Source: Schumannella luteola (GTDB lineage: Bacteria; Actinomycetota; Actinomycetes; Actinomycetales; Microbacteriaceae). Taken from it: a DNA stretch of 64,000 bases. Shown here piece by piece: positions 45,209 through 53,662 of the stretch. The notes beneath the pieces were generated by a model. It was not told where the DNA came from, did not search any database, and worked only from the letters and a program-made list of their open reading frames with translations. Location: NCBI RefSeq assembly GCF_013408685.1, contig NZ_JACBZY010000001.1, positions 2,356,001-2,420,000 of the forward strand, read 5' to 3'. Both the position numbers and the translations under genes were made by a program. The number at the start of each line of letters is the position of its first letter. The first letter of the stretch is position 1.

Positions 45209-48172
45209 GTGACCGCCACAAGCCCCCGGCCTGCTCGTTCCCGCCTGCGCGGCACCATCGGAATCGCGGCCATCATCGTCGCGGTGATCGTCGCCGCGTT
45301 CTTCCTCTTCGCGAGCCTCTACACCGACTTCCTCTGGTACGACCAGCTCGGCTTCCAGAACGTGCTGACGACGCAGTGGATCGCCACGGTCGTCATGTTC
45401 GTCGTCGGCTTCGTGGGGATGGCGGTCCCCGTGTTCGTCAGCGTGCAGCTCGCCTTCCGCGTCCGCCCCGTCTACGCCAAGCTCAGCGCCCAGCTCGATC
45501 GCTACCAGCAGGTCGTCGAGCCGCTGCGCCGCCTCGCGATGTTCGGCGTGCCCGCCGTGCTCGGCCTCTTCATGGGCGTCTCGACCGCGATGCGCTGGCA
45601 GACGGTGCTCGAGTACCTCAACCGCACCCCGTTCGGCATCAAGGACCCGCAGTTCGGCCTCGACAACTCCTTCTACGTCTTCGAGCTGCCGCTCTACCAC
45701 GGCATCCTCGGCTATGCCTCGGCCGCCGTCATCGTCTCCGGCATCGCCATGCTCGCCACGCACTACCTCTACGGCGGCATCCGCGTCGGCAACCGCGAGG
45801 TGCGCATCACCCGCGCCGCTCGCGTCCAGATCGCCGTCACCGCGGCGGTGTTCCTGCTGCTGCAGGCCGTCAGCATCTACCTCGACCAGTTCTCGACGCT
45901 CACCGACTCGCGCGGTGCGAGCAGCCTCTTCACCGGCGCCACCTTCACCGATGTCAATGCGGTCATCCCCGGCAAGCTGATCCTCGCGATCGCCTTCGCG
46001 CTCGTCACCGTGCTGTGCATCGTCACCGCGGTCGTCGGTCGCTGGCGCCTGCCGATCATCGGCACCGGCCTGCTGGTCGTCGCGAGCCTCGTGATCGGCA
46101 CCGCCTACCCGGCCCTGATCCAGCGCTTCCAGGTCGAGCCGAGCGCCCAGTCGCTCGAGCGCGAGTACATCTCGCGCAACATCAAGGCCACGCAGGACGC
46201 GTACAACATCTCCGGCATCGACACGATCGCCTACTCGGCGAAGACCGATGTGGAGCAGGGCGCCCTGCGCGACGACGCCGACACGACGGCGAGCATCCGC
46301 CTCATCGACCCGAACGTCGTCAGCCCGACCTTCGCGCAGCTGCAGCAGGTGCAGCAGTACTACCAGTTCGCCGACAAGCTCGACGTCGACCGCTACGACA
46401 TCGACGGCACCACCCAGGACACCGTCATCGCGGTGCGCGAGCTCGACCAGCAGAACCAGGCCTCGCCCGGCTGGATCAACAACACGGTCGTCTACACGCA
46501 CGGCTACGGCGTCGTCGCCGCCTACGGCAACCAGCGCTCGGAAGACGGCCAGCCCAAGTTCCTCGAGTCCGACATCCCCAGCCGCGGCCAGCTCGGCGAC
46601 TACGAGCCCCGCATCTACTTCGGCGAGAAGTCGCCGAGCTACTCGATCGTCGGCGCCCCGAAGTCGAGCGACCCGGTCGAGATCGACTACCCGTCGAGCG
46701 ACAAGGACGACGACAGCGCCGCCCGCAAGTACACCTACACCGGTGACGGCGGACCGAAGCTCGACAACGTCTTCAAGCAGCTCGTCTACGCGATCAAGTT
46801 CGGCTCGGAGCAGATCCTGCTCTCCGACTACGTCAACAAGGACTCGCAGATCCTCTACGACCGCGACCCGATCGACCGCGTCAAGAAGGCCGCGCCGTAC
46901 CTGACGCTCGACCGCAACGCCTACCCGGCCGTCGTGAACAAGCGCGTCGTCTGGATCGTCGACGGCTACACGACGACCTCCGACTACCCCTACTCGCAGG
47001 TCGAGCAGCTGTCGTCGTCGATCGCCGACACGAACACCCCGCAGCCCGAGTACGCCCTCGACGACGTCAACTACATCCGCAACAGCGTCAAGGCCACGGT
47101 CGACGCCTACAGCGGCAAGGTGACGCTCTACGCCTGGGACGACAAGGACCCGCTGCTGAAGACCTACAGCAAGATCTTCCCCGGCACGCTGAAGTCGCAG
47201 AAGGACATGAGCGCCCAGCTGCTGCAGCACGTGCGCTACCCCGAAGACCTCTTCAAGATGCAGCGCTCGATCCTCGAGACCTACCACGTGACGAACCCGA
47301 GCACCTGGTTCTCGCGCGACGACCAGTGGACGACCCCTTCCGACCCGACCGCGTCGGGCGAGGACAAGGGCAAGCAGCCGCCCTATTACCTGACGATGAA
47401 GGTGCCCGGCACCGACAAGCCGGCGTTCACGCTCTACTCCACGTTCATCCCGGCCACGACCACGAAGGAATCCCGCAGCGTGCTGAAGGGCTACCTGACG
47501 GCCAACGCGGATGCGGGACCGGACTACGGCAAACTCACGCTGCTGACGCTGCCGAAGGATGACACGGTGCCCGGCCCCGGCCAGGTGCAGACCTCCTTCA
47601 CCACCTCGAGCGAGATCGCGCCGCAGCTGAACCTGCTGCAGCCGCGCGGCGGCAACACCGAGGTCGTGCGCGGCAACCTGCTCACCGTGCCCGTCGGCGG
47701 CGGCCTGCTCTACGTGCAGCCGATCTACGTGCAGGCCAACAGCGGCACGCAGTACCCGCTGCTGCGCAAGGTGCTCGTCGGCTTCGGCGACCGCGTCGAG
47801 TTCGAGGACACCCTCGACCAGGCGCTCGACAAGCTCTTCGACGGCGACTCCGGCGCCGCAGCCGGCGACAACGGCGTGACACCGGGCGACGGCAGCACCG
47901 GCACCGGGGGAGACACCGGGACCGGCGCGGGATCGGGCGGCACGGATGCCGGATCCGGTTCGGGTGACGGCAGCACGGGCTCCGGAGCCGGCGCCGGCGG
48001 CTCGACCGGAACCGGCGACAACGCCGCGCTGAAGAAGGCGCTGTCCGACTACCAGACGGCGCTCTCCGACCGCACGAAGGCCTACGCGGCCAACGACCTC
48101 AGCGCCGCGGCGGAAGCCGACAAGCGCATGCAGGCCGCCGTCGAAGCCGCCATCGCCGCCTCGGGGAGCTGA
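45209..48172 (+). CDS. UPF0182 family large membrane protein
   Basis: 987 residues. Seven membrane helices occur in the first 310 residues, including FYTDFLWYDQLGF-like text (SLYTDFLWYDQLGF, about 34-47), a hallmark of UPF0182. A large extracellular domain follows to about residue 890. A Gly/Ser/Thr-rich linker (about 893-945) and a charged helical C-terminus (ALKKALSDYQTALSDRTKAY) finish the protein. The start is GTG 45209, with AGGAG 9 bp upstream. A TAGGAT -10-like element lies at 45150. The family is typical of actinobacteria and its function is unknown; a cell-envelope role is probable. Confidence 0.93.
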   Translation: MTATSPRPARSRLRGTIGIAAIIVAVIVAAFFLFASLYTDFLWYDQLGFQNVLTTQWIATVVMFVVGFVGMAVPVFVSVQLAFRVRPVYAKLSAQLDRYQQVVEPLRRLAMFGVPAVLGLFMGVSTAMRWQTVLEYLNRTPFGIKDPQFGLDNSFYVFELPLYHGILGYASAAVIVSGIAMLATHYLYGGIRVGNREVRITRAARVQIAVTAAVFLLLQAVSIYLDQFSTLTDSRGASSLFTGATFTDVNAVIPGKLILAIAFALVTVLCIVTAVVGRWRLPIIGTGLLVVASLVIGTAYPALIQRFQVEPSAQSLEREYISRNIKATQDAYNISGIDTIAYSAKTDVEQGALRDDADTTASIRLIDPNVVSPTFAQLQQVQQYYQFADKLDVDRYDIDGTTQDTVIAVRELDQQNQASPGWINNTVVYTHGYGVVAAYGNQRSEDGQPKFLESDIPSRGQLGDYEPRIYFGEKSPSYSIVGAPKSSDPVEIDYPSSDKDDDSAARKYTYTGDGGPKLDNVFKQLVYAIKFGSEQILLSDYVNKDSQILYDRDPIDRVKKAAPYLTLDRNAYPAVVNKRVVWIVDGYTTTSDYPYSQVEQLSSSIADTNTPQPEYALDDVNYIRNSVKATVDAYSGKVTLYAWDDKDPLLKTYSKIFPGTLKSQKDMSAQLLQHVRYPEDLFKMQRSILETYHVTNPSTWFSRDDQWTTPSDPTASGEDKGKQPPYYLTMKVPGTDKPAFTLYSTFIPATTTKESRSVLKGYLTANADAGPDYGKLTLLTLPKDDTVPGPGQVQTSFTTSSEIAPQLNLLQPRGGNTEVVRGNLLTVPVGGGLLYVQPIYVQANSGTQYPLLRKVLVGFGDRVEFEDTLDQALDKLFDGDSGAAAGDNGVTPGDGSTGTGGDTGTGAGSGGTDAGSGSGDGSTGSGAGAGGSTGTGDNAALKKALSDYQTALSDRTKAYAANDLSAAAEADKRMQAAVEAAIAASGS

Positions 48173-48200
48173 CGCCGTTCACCCTCCGTGCCCCCTGTGG

Positions 48201-48229
48201 TCAAGAGCACTCCGCAACCGTGGTAACGT
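48201..48229 (+). promoter_or_regulatory. Promoter of the initiator tRNA gene
   Basis: TAACGT (48224-48229) is a good -10, and TCAAGA (48201-48206) is a weak -35 at 17-bp spacing. The predicted start lies about 5 bp before the mature tRNA. Confidence 0.5.
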
Positions 48230-48240
48230 TGTTCTCGCAC

Positions 48241-48317
48241 CGCGGGGTGGAGCAGTTCGGTAGCTCGCTGGGCTCATAACCCAGAGGTCGCAGGTTCAAA
48301 TCCTGTCCCCGCAACCA
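48241..48317 (+). tRNA. Initiator tRNA-fMet (CAT), CCA encoded
   Basis: A 77-nt cloverleaf. The acceptor stem has the unpaired C1-A72 end typical of initiators (5' CGCGGGG, 3' CCCCGCA then ACCA). The anticodon loop CTCATAA places CAT at 48275-48277. The anticodon stem has three consecutive G-C pairs (CTGGG/CCCAG), needed for P-site binding. The T-arm reads GCAGGTTCAAATCCTGT. The terminal CCA is in the DNA. A strong terminator follows immediately. Confidence 0.97.
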
Positions 48318-48319
48318 AG

Positions 48320-48359
48320 AAGAAGACCCGTGACCTTTCGGTCACGGGTCTTCTTGTTT
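48320..48359 (+). terminator. Rho-independent terminator of tRNA-fMet
   Basis: A perfect 16-bp stem (48320-48335 with 48340-48355) with a TTTC loop is followed by GTTT. It begins 3 bases after the tRNA CCA end. Confidence 0.9.
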
Positions 48360-48571
48360 GCCCTTTCATGGTCCGCCCTTCGGGCGGCACGCCAGTGGAC
48401 GCCTTCGGTGCGGCTTCGGGCGGGGTGGGTCGGCTCTGGTGCCGTTTCGGGCGGAGCGAGTCGCCTTCGGGTGGCGCGAGATTGTCGCCTCTCAGTCGGC
48501 TTCGCTCGCTCGCCTGATCTTGGCTCGCGGATTGCTGTCGTCGGCTGGGGCGGGTGTGATTGCCTGGGGTG
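48360..48571. other. Non-coding stretch rich in TTCGG phrases
   Basis: About 210 bp without a gene. The phrases CTTCGGG, GCTTCGGGCGG, TTTCGGGCGG and CCTTCGGGTGG recur five or more times between 48377 and 48472, with a small hairpin CGCCCTTCGGGCG near 48375. It looks like degenerate tRNA-flanking repeat sequence. I see no promoter of known type for the kinase gene that follows. Confidence 0.5.
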
Positions 48572-49318
48572 ATGGATGAGGTGCAGGTCGTCGTCGCGCA
48601 CTCCGAGCGGGCGACGCTGCGCGTGGGCGACACCTTCGTCAAGGTCGACGGCGATCCGGACCGGCTCGTGACCGAGGTCGCGGCGATGGCCGCGGCGCCC
48701 CTGCCGACAGCCCCCGTGCTGTGGACCCGGCCCTCGGTGATCGCGCTCGGCCTGCTGCCCGGCCGCGCGCTCGGCCGGCTGGGTGAGCCCTCGGCGGCTT
48801 CGGCCGGCGCCTGGACCGCCGCGGGGAAGGCCGTCCGCCGCCTGCACGACTCACCCCTGCCCGCTCGCGACGTGCGCCGCGACCCCGCCGAGCTCCGCGC
48901 CGAGCTCGAGCGGGAGTGCGCTCAGCTCGTCGAGAGCGGGATCCTTCCGGCCGAGCTGGTCGAGGCGAACCGGGCCGTCGCCGAGGCCGTCTTCCGGCCG
49001 TATGCGTCGGCATCCATCCACGGCGACCTGCAGATCACCCACGTCTTCACCGACGACCAGGACGAGATCACCGGGGTGCTCGACTGGTCGGAGGCCGGGG
49101 CGGGCGATGCGATGTTCGACCTCGCGACCCTCACGCTCGGCCACGAGGGCCGGCTCGACGATCTGCTCGCCGGCTACGGCCGTGACGTCGATCGCGCCGC
49201 GATCCGCGGCTGGTGGTCGCTGCGCAGCCTGTTCAACGTGCGCTGGCTCAGCGAGCACGGCTTCGACCCCTTCGCGCCCGGCTGCGAGGTCGATGTGCTG
49301 CGGGCGCGGCTGCGCTGA
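48572..49318 (+). CDS. APH-family phosphotransferase
   Basis: 248 residues, a short aminoglycoside-phosphotransferase-fold kinase. The catalytic loop SIHGDLQITHV keeps the HxD motif, but His replaces the usual downstream Asn, a change I believe is typical of this subgroup. The metal Asp is present in GVLDWSEAGAGDAMFDLATL. The N-lobe is short (about 1-70), with VGDTFVKVDGD as its nucleotide-binding sheet. The start ATG 48572 is preferred; a TTG 12 bases upstream is in frame. There is no strong ribosome site. The substrate is unknown and the neighbours give no hint. Confidence 0.78.
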   Translation: MDEVQVVVAHSERATLRVGDTFVKVDGDPDRLVTEVAAMAAAPLPTAPVLWTRPSVIALGLLPGRALGRLGEPSAASAGAWTAAGKAVRRLHDSPLPARDVRRDPAELRAELERECAQLVESGILPAELVEANRAVAEAVFRPYASASIHGDLQITHVFTDDQDEITGVLDWSEAGAGDAMFDLATLTLGHEGRLDDLLAGYGRDVDRAAIRGWWSLRSLFNVRWLSEHGFDPFAPGCEVDVLRARLR

Positions 49319-49338
49319 TCGCGCGCGACCCCGCTTTG

Positions 49339-49344
49339 TAGGCT
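49339..49344 (+). promoter_or_regulatory. -10 element, leaderless start of the nitrilase-family gene
   Basis: TAGGCT is followed by 6 bases and ATG 49351. Confidence 0.6.
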
Positions 49345-49350
49345 GAGCGG

Positions 49351-50175
49351 ATGACCGACCCGACGCCCCGCGGCGAACTCGTCGTCGCCGTGCTGCAGTT
49401 CGCTCCGGGTGCCGATTCCTCGGCGAACCTGGATCGCCTCGGCGCACTCGCTCGCGAGGCGGCGGCCGACGGCGCCCGCCTCATCGTCGCGCCCGAGTAC
49501 TCGTCGTACTTCGCCCCTCAGCTCGATGAGAGCTGGATCTCCGCCGCCGAAGACCTCGACGGCGCCTTCGTCTCCGGTCTCATCACGCTCGCCGCCGAGA
49601 CCGACGCGGTGATCGTCGCCGGGATGGCCGAGCGCATCCCGGGGGAGTCGCAGCGCTTCTCGAACACCCTCGTCGCGGTCGACGCGAACGGCGTGCGCGC
49701 CGAGTACCGCAAGCTGCACCTCTACGACGCCTTCGGTTCGCGCGAGAGCGATCGCATCGTGCCGGGGGCGATCGTCGAGCCGGCCGTGTTCGAGGTCGAC
49801 GGCATCCGCGTCGGCCTGCAGACCTGCTACGACCTCCGCTTCCCCGAGGTCACGCGACGGCTCGTGGATGCGGGCGCCGAGCTCGTGCTGATCCCGAGTG
49901 AGTGGGTGCGCGGCCCGCTCAAGGAGCACCACTGGCGCACGCTCGTGACGGCACGCGCCCTCGAGAACACGATCTACGTGGCGGCGCCCGACCACGCGCC
50001 GCCGATCGGCGCCGGCAGCAGCATGATCGTCGACCCGATGGGGGTCGCGCTCGCGTCGCTGGGCGAGCAGAGCGGCGTCGCGGTGGCGCGCGTGACGCAG
50101 CGCCGCGTCGCCGAGGTGCGCGAGATCAACCCGGCGCTCGCGCTGCGGCGCTTCGCGGTCGTGCCGCGCGACTGA
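49351..50175 (+). CDS. Carbon-nitrogen hydrolase (nitrilase superfamily)
   Basis: 274 residues. The Glu-Lys-Cys catalytic triad is complete: E49 in VAPEYSSY, K121 in YRKLHLYD and C159 in QTCYDLRFPEV. The segment after the Cys (FPEVTRRLVDAGAELVLIPSEW) is typical of the omega-amidase/Nit2-like and deaminated-glutathione amidase groups, so repair of deaminated metabolites is a reasonable guess. The start ATG 49351 is fixed by the leaderless promoter. It is convergent with the TetR-like gene. Confidence 0.9.
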   Translation: MTDPTPRGELVVAVLQFAPGADSSANLDRLGALAREAAADGARLIVAPEYSSYFAPQLDESWISAAEDLDGAFVSGLITLAAETDAVIVAGMAERIPGESQRFSNTLVAVDANGVRAEYRKLHLYDAFGSRESDRIVPGAIVEPAVFEVDGIRVGLQTCYDLRFPEVTRRLVDAGAELVLIPSEWVRGPLKEHHWRTLVTARALENTIYVAAPDHAPPIGAGSSMIVDPMGVALASLGEQSGVAVARVTQRRVAEVREINPALALRRFAVVPRD

Positions 50176-50202
50176 GCCCGCGCGAGGTGCGCAGACCGCC
50201 GC

Positions 50203-50835
50203 TCAGCGGAATGCAGTCTGCAGCTCCAGCGCGTAGGCGTGGTAGATCTCCTTGCCGCGTGTCGTGTCGGTGACGTCGGCATCCACGAGCGTGCGCAGCG
50301 CATCCTCCGCTCCGCGTGCGGCCCGGTCGAAGTCGATCGTCGGGGCGCTGAGTGCGAGCCCGGCCGAGAGGGCGGTGAGGATCGCGGCGACCGTCGCCGG
50401 GTGCGAGTCGTGCCGCACGAGCCCCGCGTTCTGCAGGTCGATCACGAGCTGCTCGGGGATCGCCGTGCGGGGGCGGAATTCGAAGCCGTCGATCGCGCTG
50501 ACCATGCGCCCGAGCGAGCGGGGATCGGTCAGGTAGAGCCGGCGCACGAGCTCGTTCTCGTACACCGAGGTGAGCACGTAGTAGTAGATGCGCGACAGCA
50601 GCCCGCCGTTGGGGTCGCGGCTGATGTTGTCGAGGGCCGCGCCGATCATCTGGTTCGTCTCGCGCTCGAGGGTGCGCACGACGAGCTCCTCGAGCGTGGG
50701 CACGATCGCGGTCAGCTCGTCTTCGCGGCAGTCGAGTCGGCGCGACACCGAACGCAGGTCGACACGGTCGAATCCGTCGTCGATGATCATGCGGACGACA
50801 GCGTCGATGGCATCGTCCAGCGCGGGGTGGGGCAT
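50203..50835 (-). CDS. TetR/AcrR-like transcriptional regulator
   Basis: 210 residues. The N-terminal 50 residues form a TetR-like HTH (DAVVRMIIDDGFDRVDLRSVSRRLDCREDELTAIV), although helix 3 is not canonical. An all-helical ligand domain follows, with RIYYYVLTSVYENELVRRLYL about residues 82-102. The start is ATG 50835. A perfect 14-bp palindrome lies 51 bp upstream and may be its operator. The divergent gene at 51042 is a candidate target. Confidence 0.75.
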   Translation of the reverse strand: MPHPALDDAIDAVVRMIIDDGFDRVDLRSVSRRLDCREDELTAIVPTLEELVVRTLERETNQMIGAALDNISRDPNGGLLSRIYYYVLTSVYENELVRRLYLTDPRSLGRMVSAIDGFEFRPRTAIPEQLVIDLQNAGLVRHDSHPATVAAILTALSAGLALSAPTIDFDRAARGAEDALRTLVDADVTDTTRGKEIYHAYALELQTAFR

Positions 50836-50885
50836 AGCAGGCCTGTCTGTGAGGTCTTCGGGTCCGGACAGTCTAGGCAGGGGGC

Positions 50886-50899
50886 GAACAGATCTGTTC
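50886..50899. promoter_or_regulatory. Perfect palindrome GAACAGATCTGTTC, candidate TetR operator
   Basis: A 14-bp perfect palindrome sits in the 206-bp region between the TetR-like gene and the divergent secreted-protein gene. Its GAAC-N6-GTTC spacing differs from the GAAC-N4-GTTC of LexA boxes, so a TetR-type dimer is the better candidate. Confidence 0.5.
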
Positions 50900-51000
50900 T
50901 CCCCCGATCCGCCCCAAAGCGGGGGACGGTGCGGTACAGGTGTCGGCTTTCTCGCTCCTCCACAGGGGCGGGATCCGGCGGTTCTCCCCGGATCCGAACC

Positions 51001-51024
51001 CCGCGGATCCGCGCCGATCCGCGG
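51001..51024 (+). promoter_or_regulatory. Inverted repeat over the -35 region of the gene at 51042
   Basis: CCGCGGATC-N6-GATCCGCGG is a perfect 9+9 inverted repeat ending 6 bp before the -10 hexamer. Two further GGATCCG copies precede it (near 50971 and 50990). Its position suggests an operator that blocks or recruits polymerase. Confidence 0.5.
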
Positions 51025-51029
51025 CTTCC

Positions 51030-51035
51030 TAGCGT
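51030..51035 (+). promoter_or_regulatory. -10 element, leaderless start of the gene at 51042
   Basis: TAGCGT is followed by 6 bases and ATG 51042. Confidence 0.6.
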
Positions 51036-51041
51036 CGGGAC

Positions 51042-51650
51042 ATGCGCCGTCGTCCCCTGGTCCTCGCCGCCCTGCTGCTGAGTCTGATGCTCGCGATCGG
51101 GGCGATCGCGGTCGCGATCGGGCCGCGACTCGAGGCGCCGCCGACGCCGGCCCCTCTCGATCCGGCGGAATCCGCCCGCGAGCACGAGCGCGTGCTCCTC
51201 GAAGCGCGCGACGCGATCCGCGACTATCGCGAGATCAGCGACCGGGTCGGTCAGGCGGGGTGGATCGAGGTCGAGCCGCTGCGCGACGCCGTCAGCTCGG
51301 CGCAGTTCGACCGCGAGAGCCGCGAGGCCGAGACCCGGCGTGCCGGCGGCTGGGTGCAGCGCGGTGCGACCGAAGCGGATGCCGTGCGGATCGAGGCGTC
51401 GGAGCGCCAGGACGGCCGCATCGTGCGGGTGCTCGCGACCGCGTGCGTCGACAGCGGAGCCGCCCGCGTGCAGCGACTCAGCGACGGCGCGCTCGACGCG
51501 GTGACGCATCCCAGCCGCCAGCGGATGCGCTTCGAGCTGCAGCGCTATCGCGAACGGGGTGGGTTGCGAGTCGCGTCGGTCGAGGTCGTGGGGGAGTCCG
51601 GGGCGGATGGCGCGGACTCCGACTCCGGGGGCGTCGCCGCGGGCTGCTGA
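51042..51650 (+). CDS. Secreted or membrane-anchored protein, unknown function
   Basis: 202 residues. A basic start (MRRRP) and a membrane helix (about 6-27) are followed by a charged Arg/Glu-rich domain of about 150 residues and an acidic Ser/Gly/Asp-rich tail ending in Cys. The helix lacks a clear lipobox or cleavage site, so an anchored protein is likelier than a secreted one. I do not recognise the domain. The start is ATG 51042, with its own leaderless promoter and a flanking inverted repeat. The HtrA gene follows 116 bp downstream, so an envelope-stress link is possible but only inferred from position. Confidence 0.75.
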   Translation: MRRRPLVLAALLLSLMLAIGAIAVAIGPRLEAPPTPAPLDPAESAREHERVLLEARDAIRDYREISDRVGQAGWIEVEPLRDAVSSAQFDRESREAETRRAGGWVQRGATEADAVRIEASERQDGRIVRVLATACVDSGAARVQRLSDGALDAVTHPSRQRMRFELQRYRERGGLRVASVEVVGESGADGADSDSGGVAAGC

Positions 51651-51766
51651 CGCGGCGGGTGGCGTCCGGCCCCGGGAGAGCGCGTGCGGAGATCCTCAAG
51701 GTGGGGCCGAGTACGCTCCCAGGGTCGACATAGAGATCGCACAAGAAGCACGGTGAGGCTGACGAC

Positions 51767-53572
51767 ATGACCGACACCCCCCGCACCCCCGACGAGAACT
51801 CGACCGACTCGCTCGGGAACGACGCGGCCGAGCCCTCGCAGGCTCCGGCGCAGCCGACTCCCGAGCAGCCGGAGGCCAGCGCGCCCCAGCCCGCGGAGCA
51901 CGCCGCGCCCACCCCGTCCTCCGCGAGCGAGGCTCCGGCCGCGCCGGAGGCGCCCGCTGCCGCCGCGATGCCGGCCGCGCCCGCGGTTCCGGCCGACGGC
52001 GGCCACCAGTTCGGCTACTCGGCGCCGCCGACGCCGAGCGACCACAGCGCCTACTCGGGCGGCTATTCCGCCCCCGCCGCGGCTGAGACGCCCGCGAACC
52101 CGGTGACGCCCGGCAATCCCGCGTCGCCCGGGAGCTCGCCGGCCGCCGGCTCCGGCGAGGTGCCGGCCGTCCCCACGCCGCAGAGCTACGGCGCACCGCA
52201 GGCTCCGACCGCGCCCGGCCCGCAGACGTACGCCGCCGCCCCCGGCGCTCCGGTCTCCGGCGCTCCGGCTCCCGGCGCGTCGTTCGGCCCCGCAGCCACG
52301 GCGCCGACCTTCGACTACGCGACCGCGCAGCCCGGCGTGACCGGCGCCGCGGCGTCGACCAAGCGCAAGCGCTCGGCATCCATCCCTGTGATCGCCGCTC
52401 TCGCGATCGGCGCCGTCATCGGCGGCGTGGGCGGCGGTGGCATCGCGACGGCCGCGATGTCATCCCTGGTCGGAACCTCGAGCGCCGACTCGGCGCGTCC
52501 GCAGACGATCACCGTCAACGACAGCAAGTCGGTCAACCAGACCACGGGCGTCGCGGCGAAGGCGACCCCGTCGGTCGTGACGATCTCGGCGACGACCACC
52601 AGCGCCGCCGGCACGGGCTCGGGCGTGATCCTCGACGACAAGGGCTACATCCTCACCAACACCCACGTGGTCACGCTCGACGGCGAGTCCGGCGACGCCA
52701 CGATCGAGGTCACGCTCTCCGACGGCCGCATCTTCGCGGGCAAGGTCGTCGGCACCGACCCGACCGTCGATCTCGCCGTGATCAAGATCGAGGCCGACGA
52801 CCTGACGCCGATCACCTTCGGCGACTCGTTGAAGCTCAACGTCGGCGACACCGCCATCGCGATCGGCGCCCCGCTCGGCCTGTCGAACACGGTCACCGAT
52901 GGCATCGTCAGCGCGCTCGACCGCAGCATTCAGATCGCCTCGTCCGCCGCGCCCGACAACGCCGACCAGAACCAGGGCGGCAACAGCGGCAGCGACAACG
53001 GCAGCCCCTTCGACTTCTGGAACAACCAGCAGGGCGGCTCGGGGCAGACCGCGACGAGCTCGATCTCGATCCCTGTCATCCAGACGGATGCGTCGATCAA
53101 CCCCGGCAACTCGGGCGGCGCCCTGCTCGACGACGAGGGCAAGCTCATCGGCATCAACGTCGCCATCGCCTCGGCCGGCGGCAGCTCGTCGAGCTCCAGC
53201 CAGTCGGGCTCGATCGGCGTCGGCTTCTCGATCCCGGCGAACCTCGCCAAGCGCGTCTCGGAGGAGATCATCGCCAACGGCAAGGCCACCCACGGTCTGC
53301 TCGGCGCGTCGGTCAGCGACGCGACGCTCAAGACCTCGAGCACGGTCGGCGCCGTCATCGCCGAGACCCCGGTCTCGGGTGGCGCGGCCGAGAAGGCCGG
53401 GCTGCAGAAGGGCGATGTCGTCACCTCCTTCGACGGGCACCCGATCACGAGCGCGACCGACCTGACCGCCCAGGTGCGGGCCGAGGCCGGCGGCGCCACG
53501 GCGAAGATCACCTACGTGCGCGACAACCGCTCCACGACCGTCGAGGTCACGCTGGGCACCTACACCAGCTGA
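51767..53572 (+). CDS. HtrA/DegP-type serine protease with PDZ domain
   Basis: 601 residues. A long, disordered cytoplasmic N-terminus rich in Pro, Ala and Ser (1-200) leads to one membrane helix (about 204-228). An extracytoplasmic trypsin-like domain follows, with the triad H300 (TNTHVV), D335 (TVDLAV) and S449 (NPGNSGG). A Gln/Gly/Asn-rich insertion (about 397-428) interrupts the protease domain. A C-terminal PDZ domain (about 505-590) contains AEKAGLQKGDVVTSFDG. It degrades or refolds damaged exported proteins. The start is ATG 51767, with GGTGAGG 8 bp upstream. Confidence 0.93.
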   Translation: MTDTPRTPDENSTDSLGNDAAEPSQAPAQPTPEQPEASAPQPAEHAAPTPSSASEAPAAPEAPAAAAMPAAPAVPADGGHQFGYSAPPTPSDHSAYSGGYSAPAAAETPANPVTPGNPASPGSSPAAGSGEVPAVPTPQSYGAPQAPTAPGPQTYAAAPGAPVSGAPAPGASFGPAATAPTFDYATAQPGVTGAAASTKRKRSASIPVIAALAIGAVIGGVGGGGIATAAMSSLVGTSSADSARPQTITVNDSKSVNQTTGVAAKATPSVVTISATTTSAAGTGSGVILDDKGYILTNTHVVTLDGESGDATIEVTLSDGRIFAGKVVGTDPTVDLAVIKIEADDLTPITFGDSLKLNVGDTAIAIGAPLGLSNTVTDGIVSALDRSIQIASSAAPDNADQNQGGNSGSDNGSPFDFWNNQQGGSGQTATSSISIPVIQTDASINPGNSGGALLDDEGKLIGINVAIASAGGSSSSSSQSGSIGVGFSIPANLAKRVSEEIIANGKATHGLLGASVSDATLKTSSTVGAVIAETPVSGGAAEKAGLQKGDVVTSFDGHPITSATDLTAQVRAEAGGATAKITYVRDNRSTTVEVTLGTYTS

Positions 53573-53662
53573 CCTCGACCCCGGCCGACGGCCGGTCGCC
53601 GACTGCTAGGCTCGCGACGAGTCGACGCACGTCGGCGATCGGCCGGAATCCGGGGGAGCACG

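Noticed and set aside
47870..48010. Gly/Ser/Thr-rich repeat DNA as a tandem repeat locus
   Set aside because: It is the in-frame linker of the UPF0182 protein and is explained by coding for a flexible segment.
48241..48317. tRNA-fMet as the attachment site of the integrated element
   Set aside because: The integrase lies 9.5 kb away with ordinary host genes between, and no fragment of this tRNA is seen near 57.7 kb.
48572..49318. Antibiotic resistance gene (aminoglycoside phosphotransferase)
   Set aside because: The fold is APH-like, but the protein is short and nothing links it to a drug. Many actinobacterial APH-fold kinases act on metabolites.
50886..50899. LexA/SOS box
   Set aside because: The half-sites GAAC and GTTC are separated by six bases. 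The actinobacterial LexA box has four, so a TetR operator is more likely.
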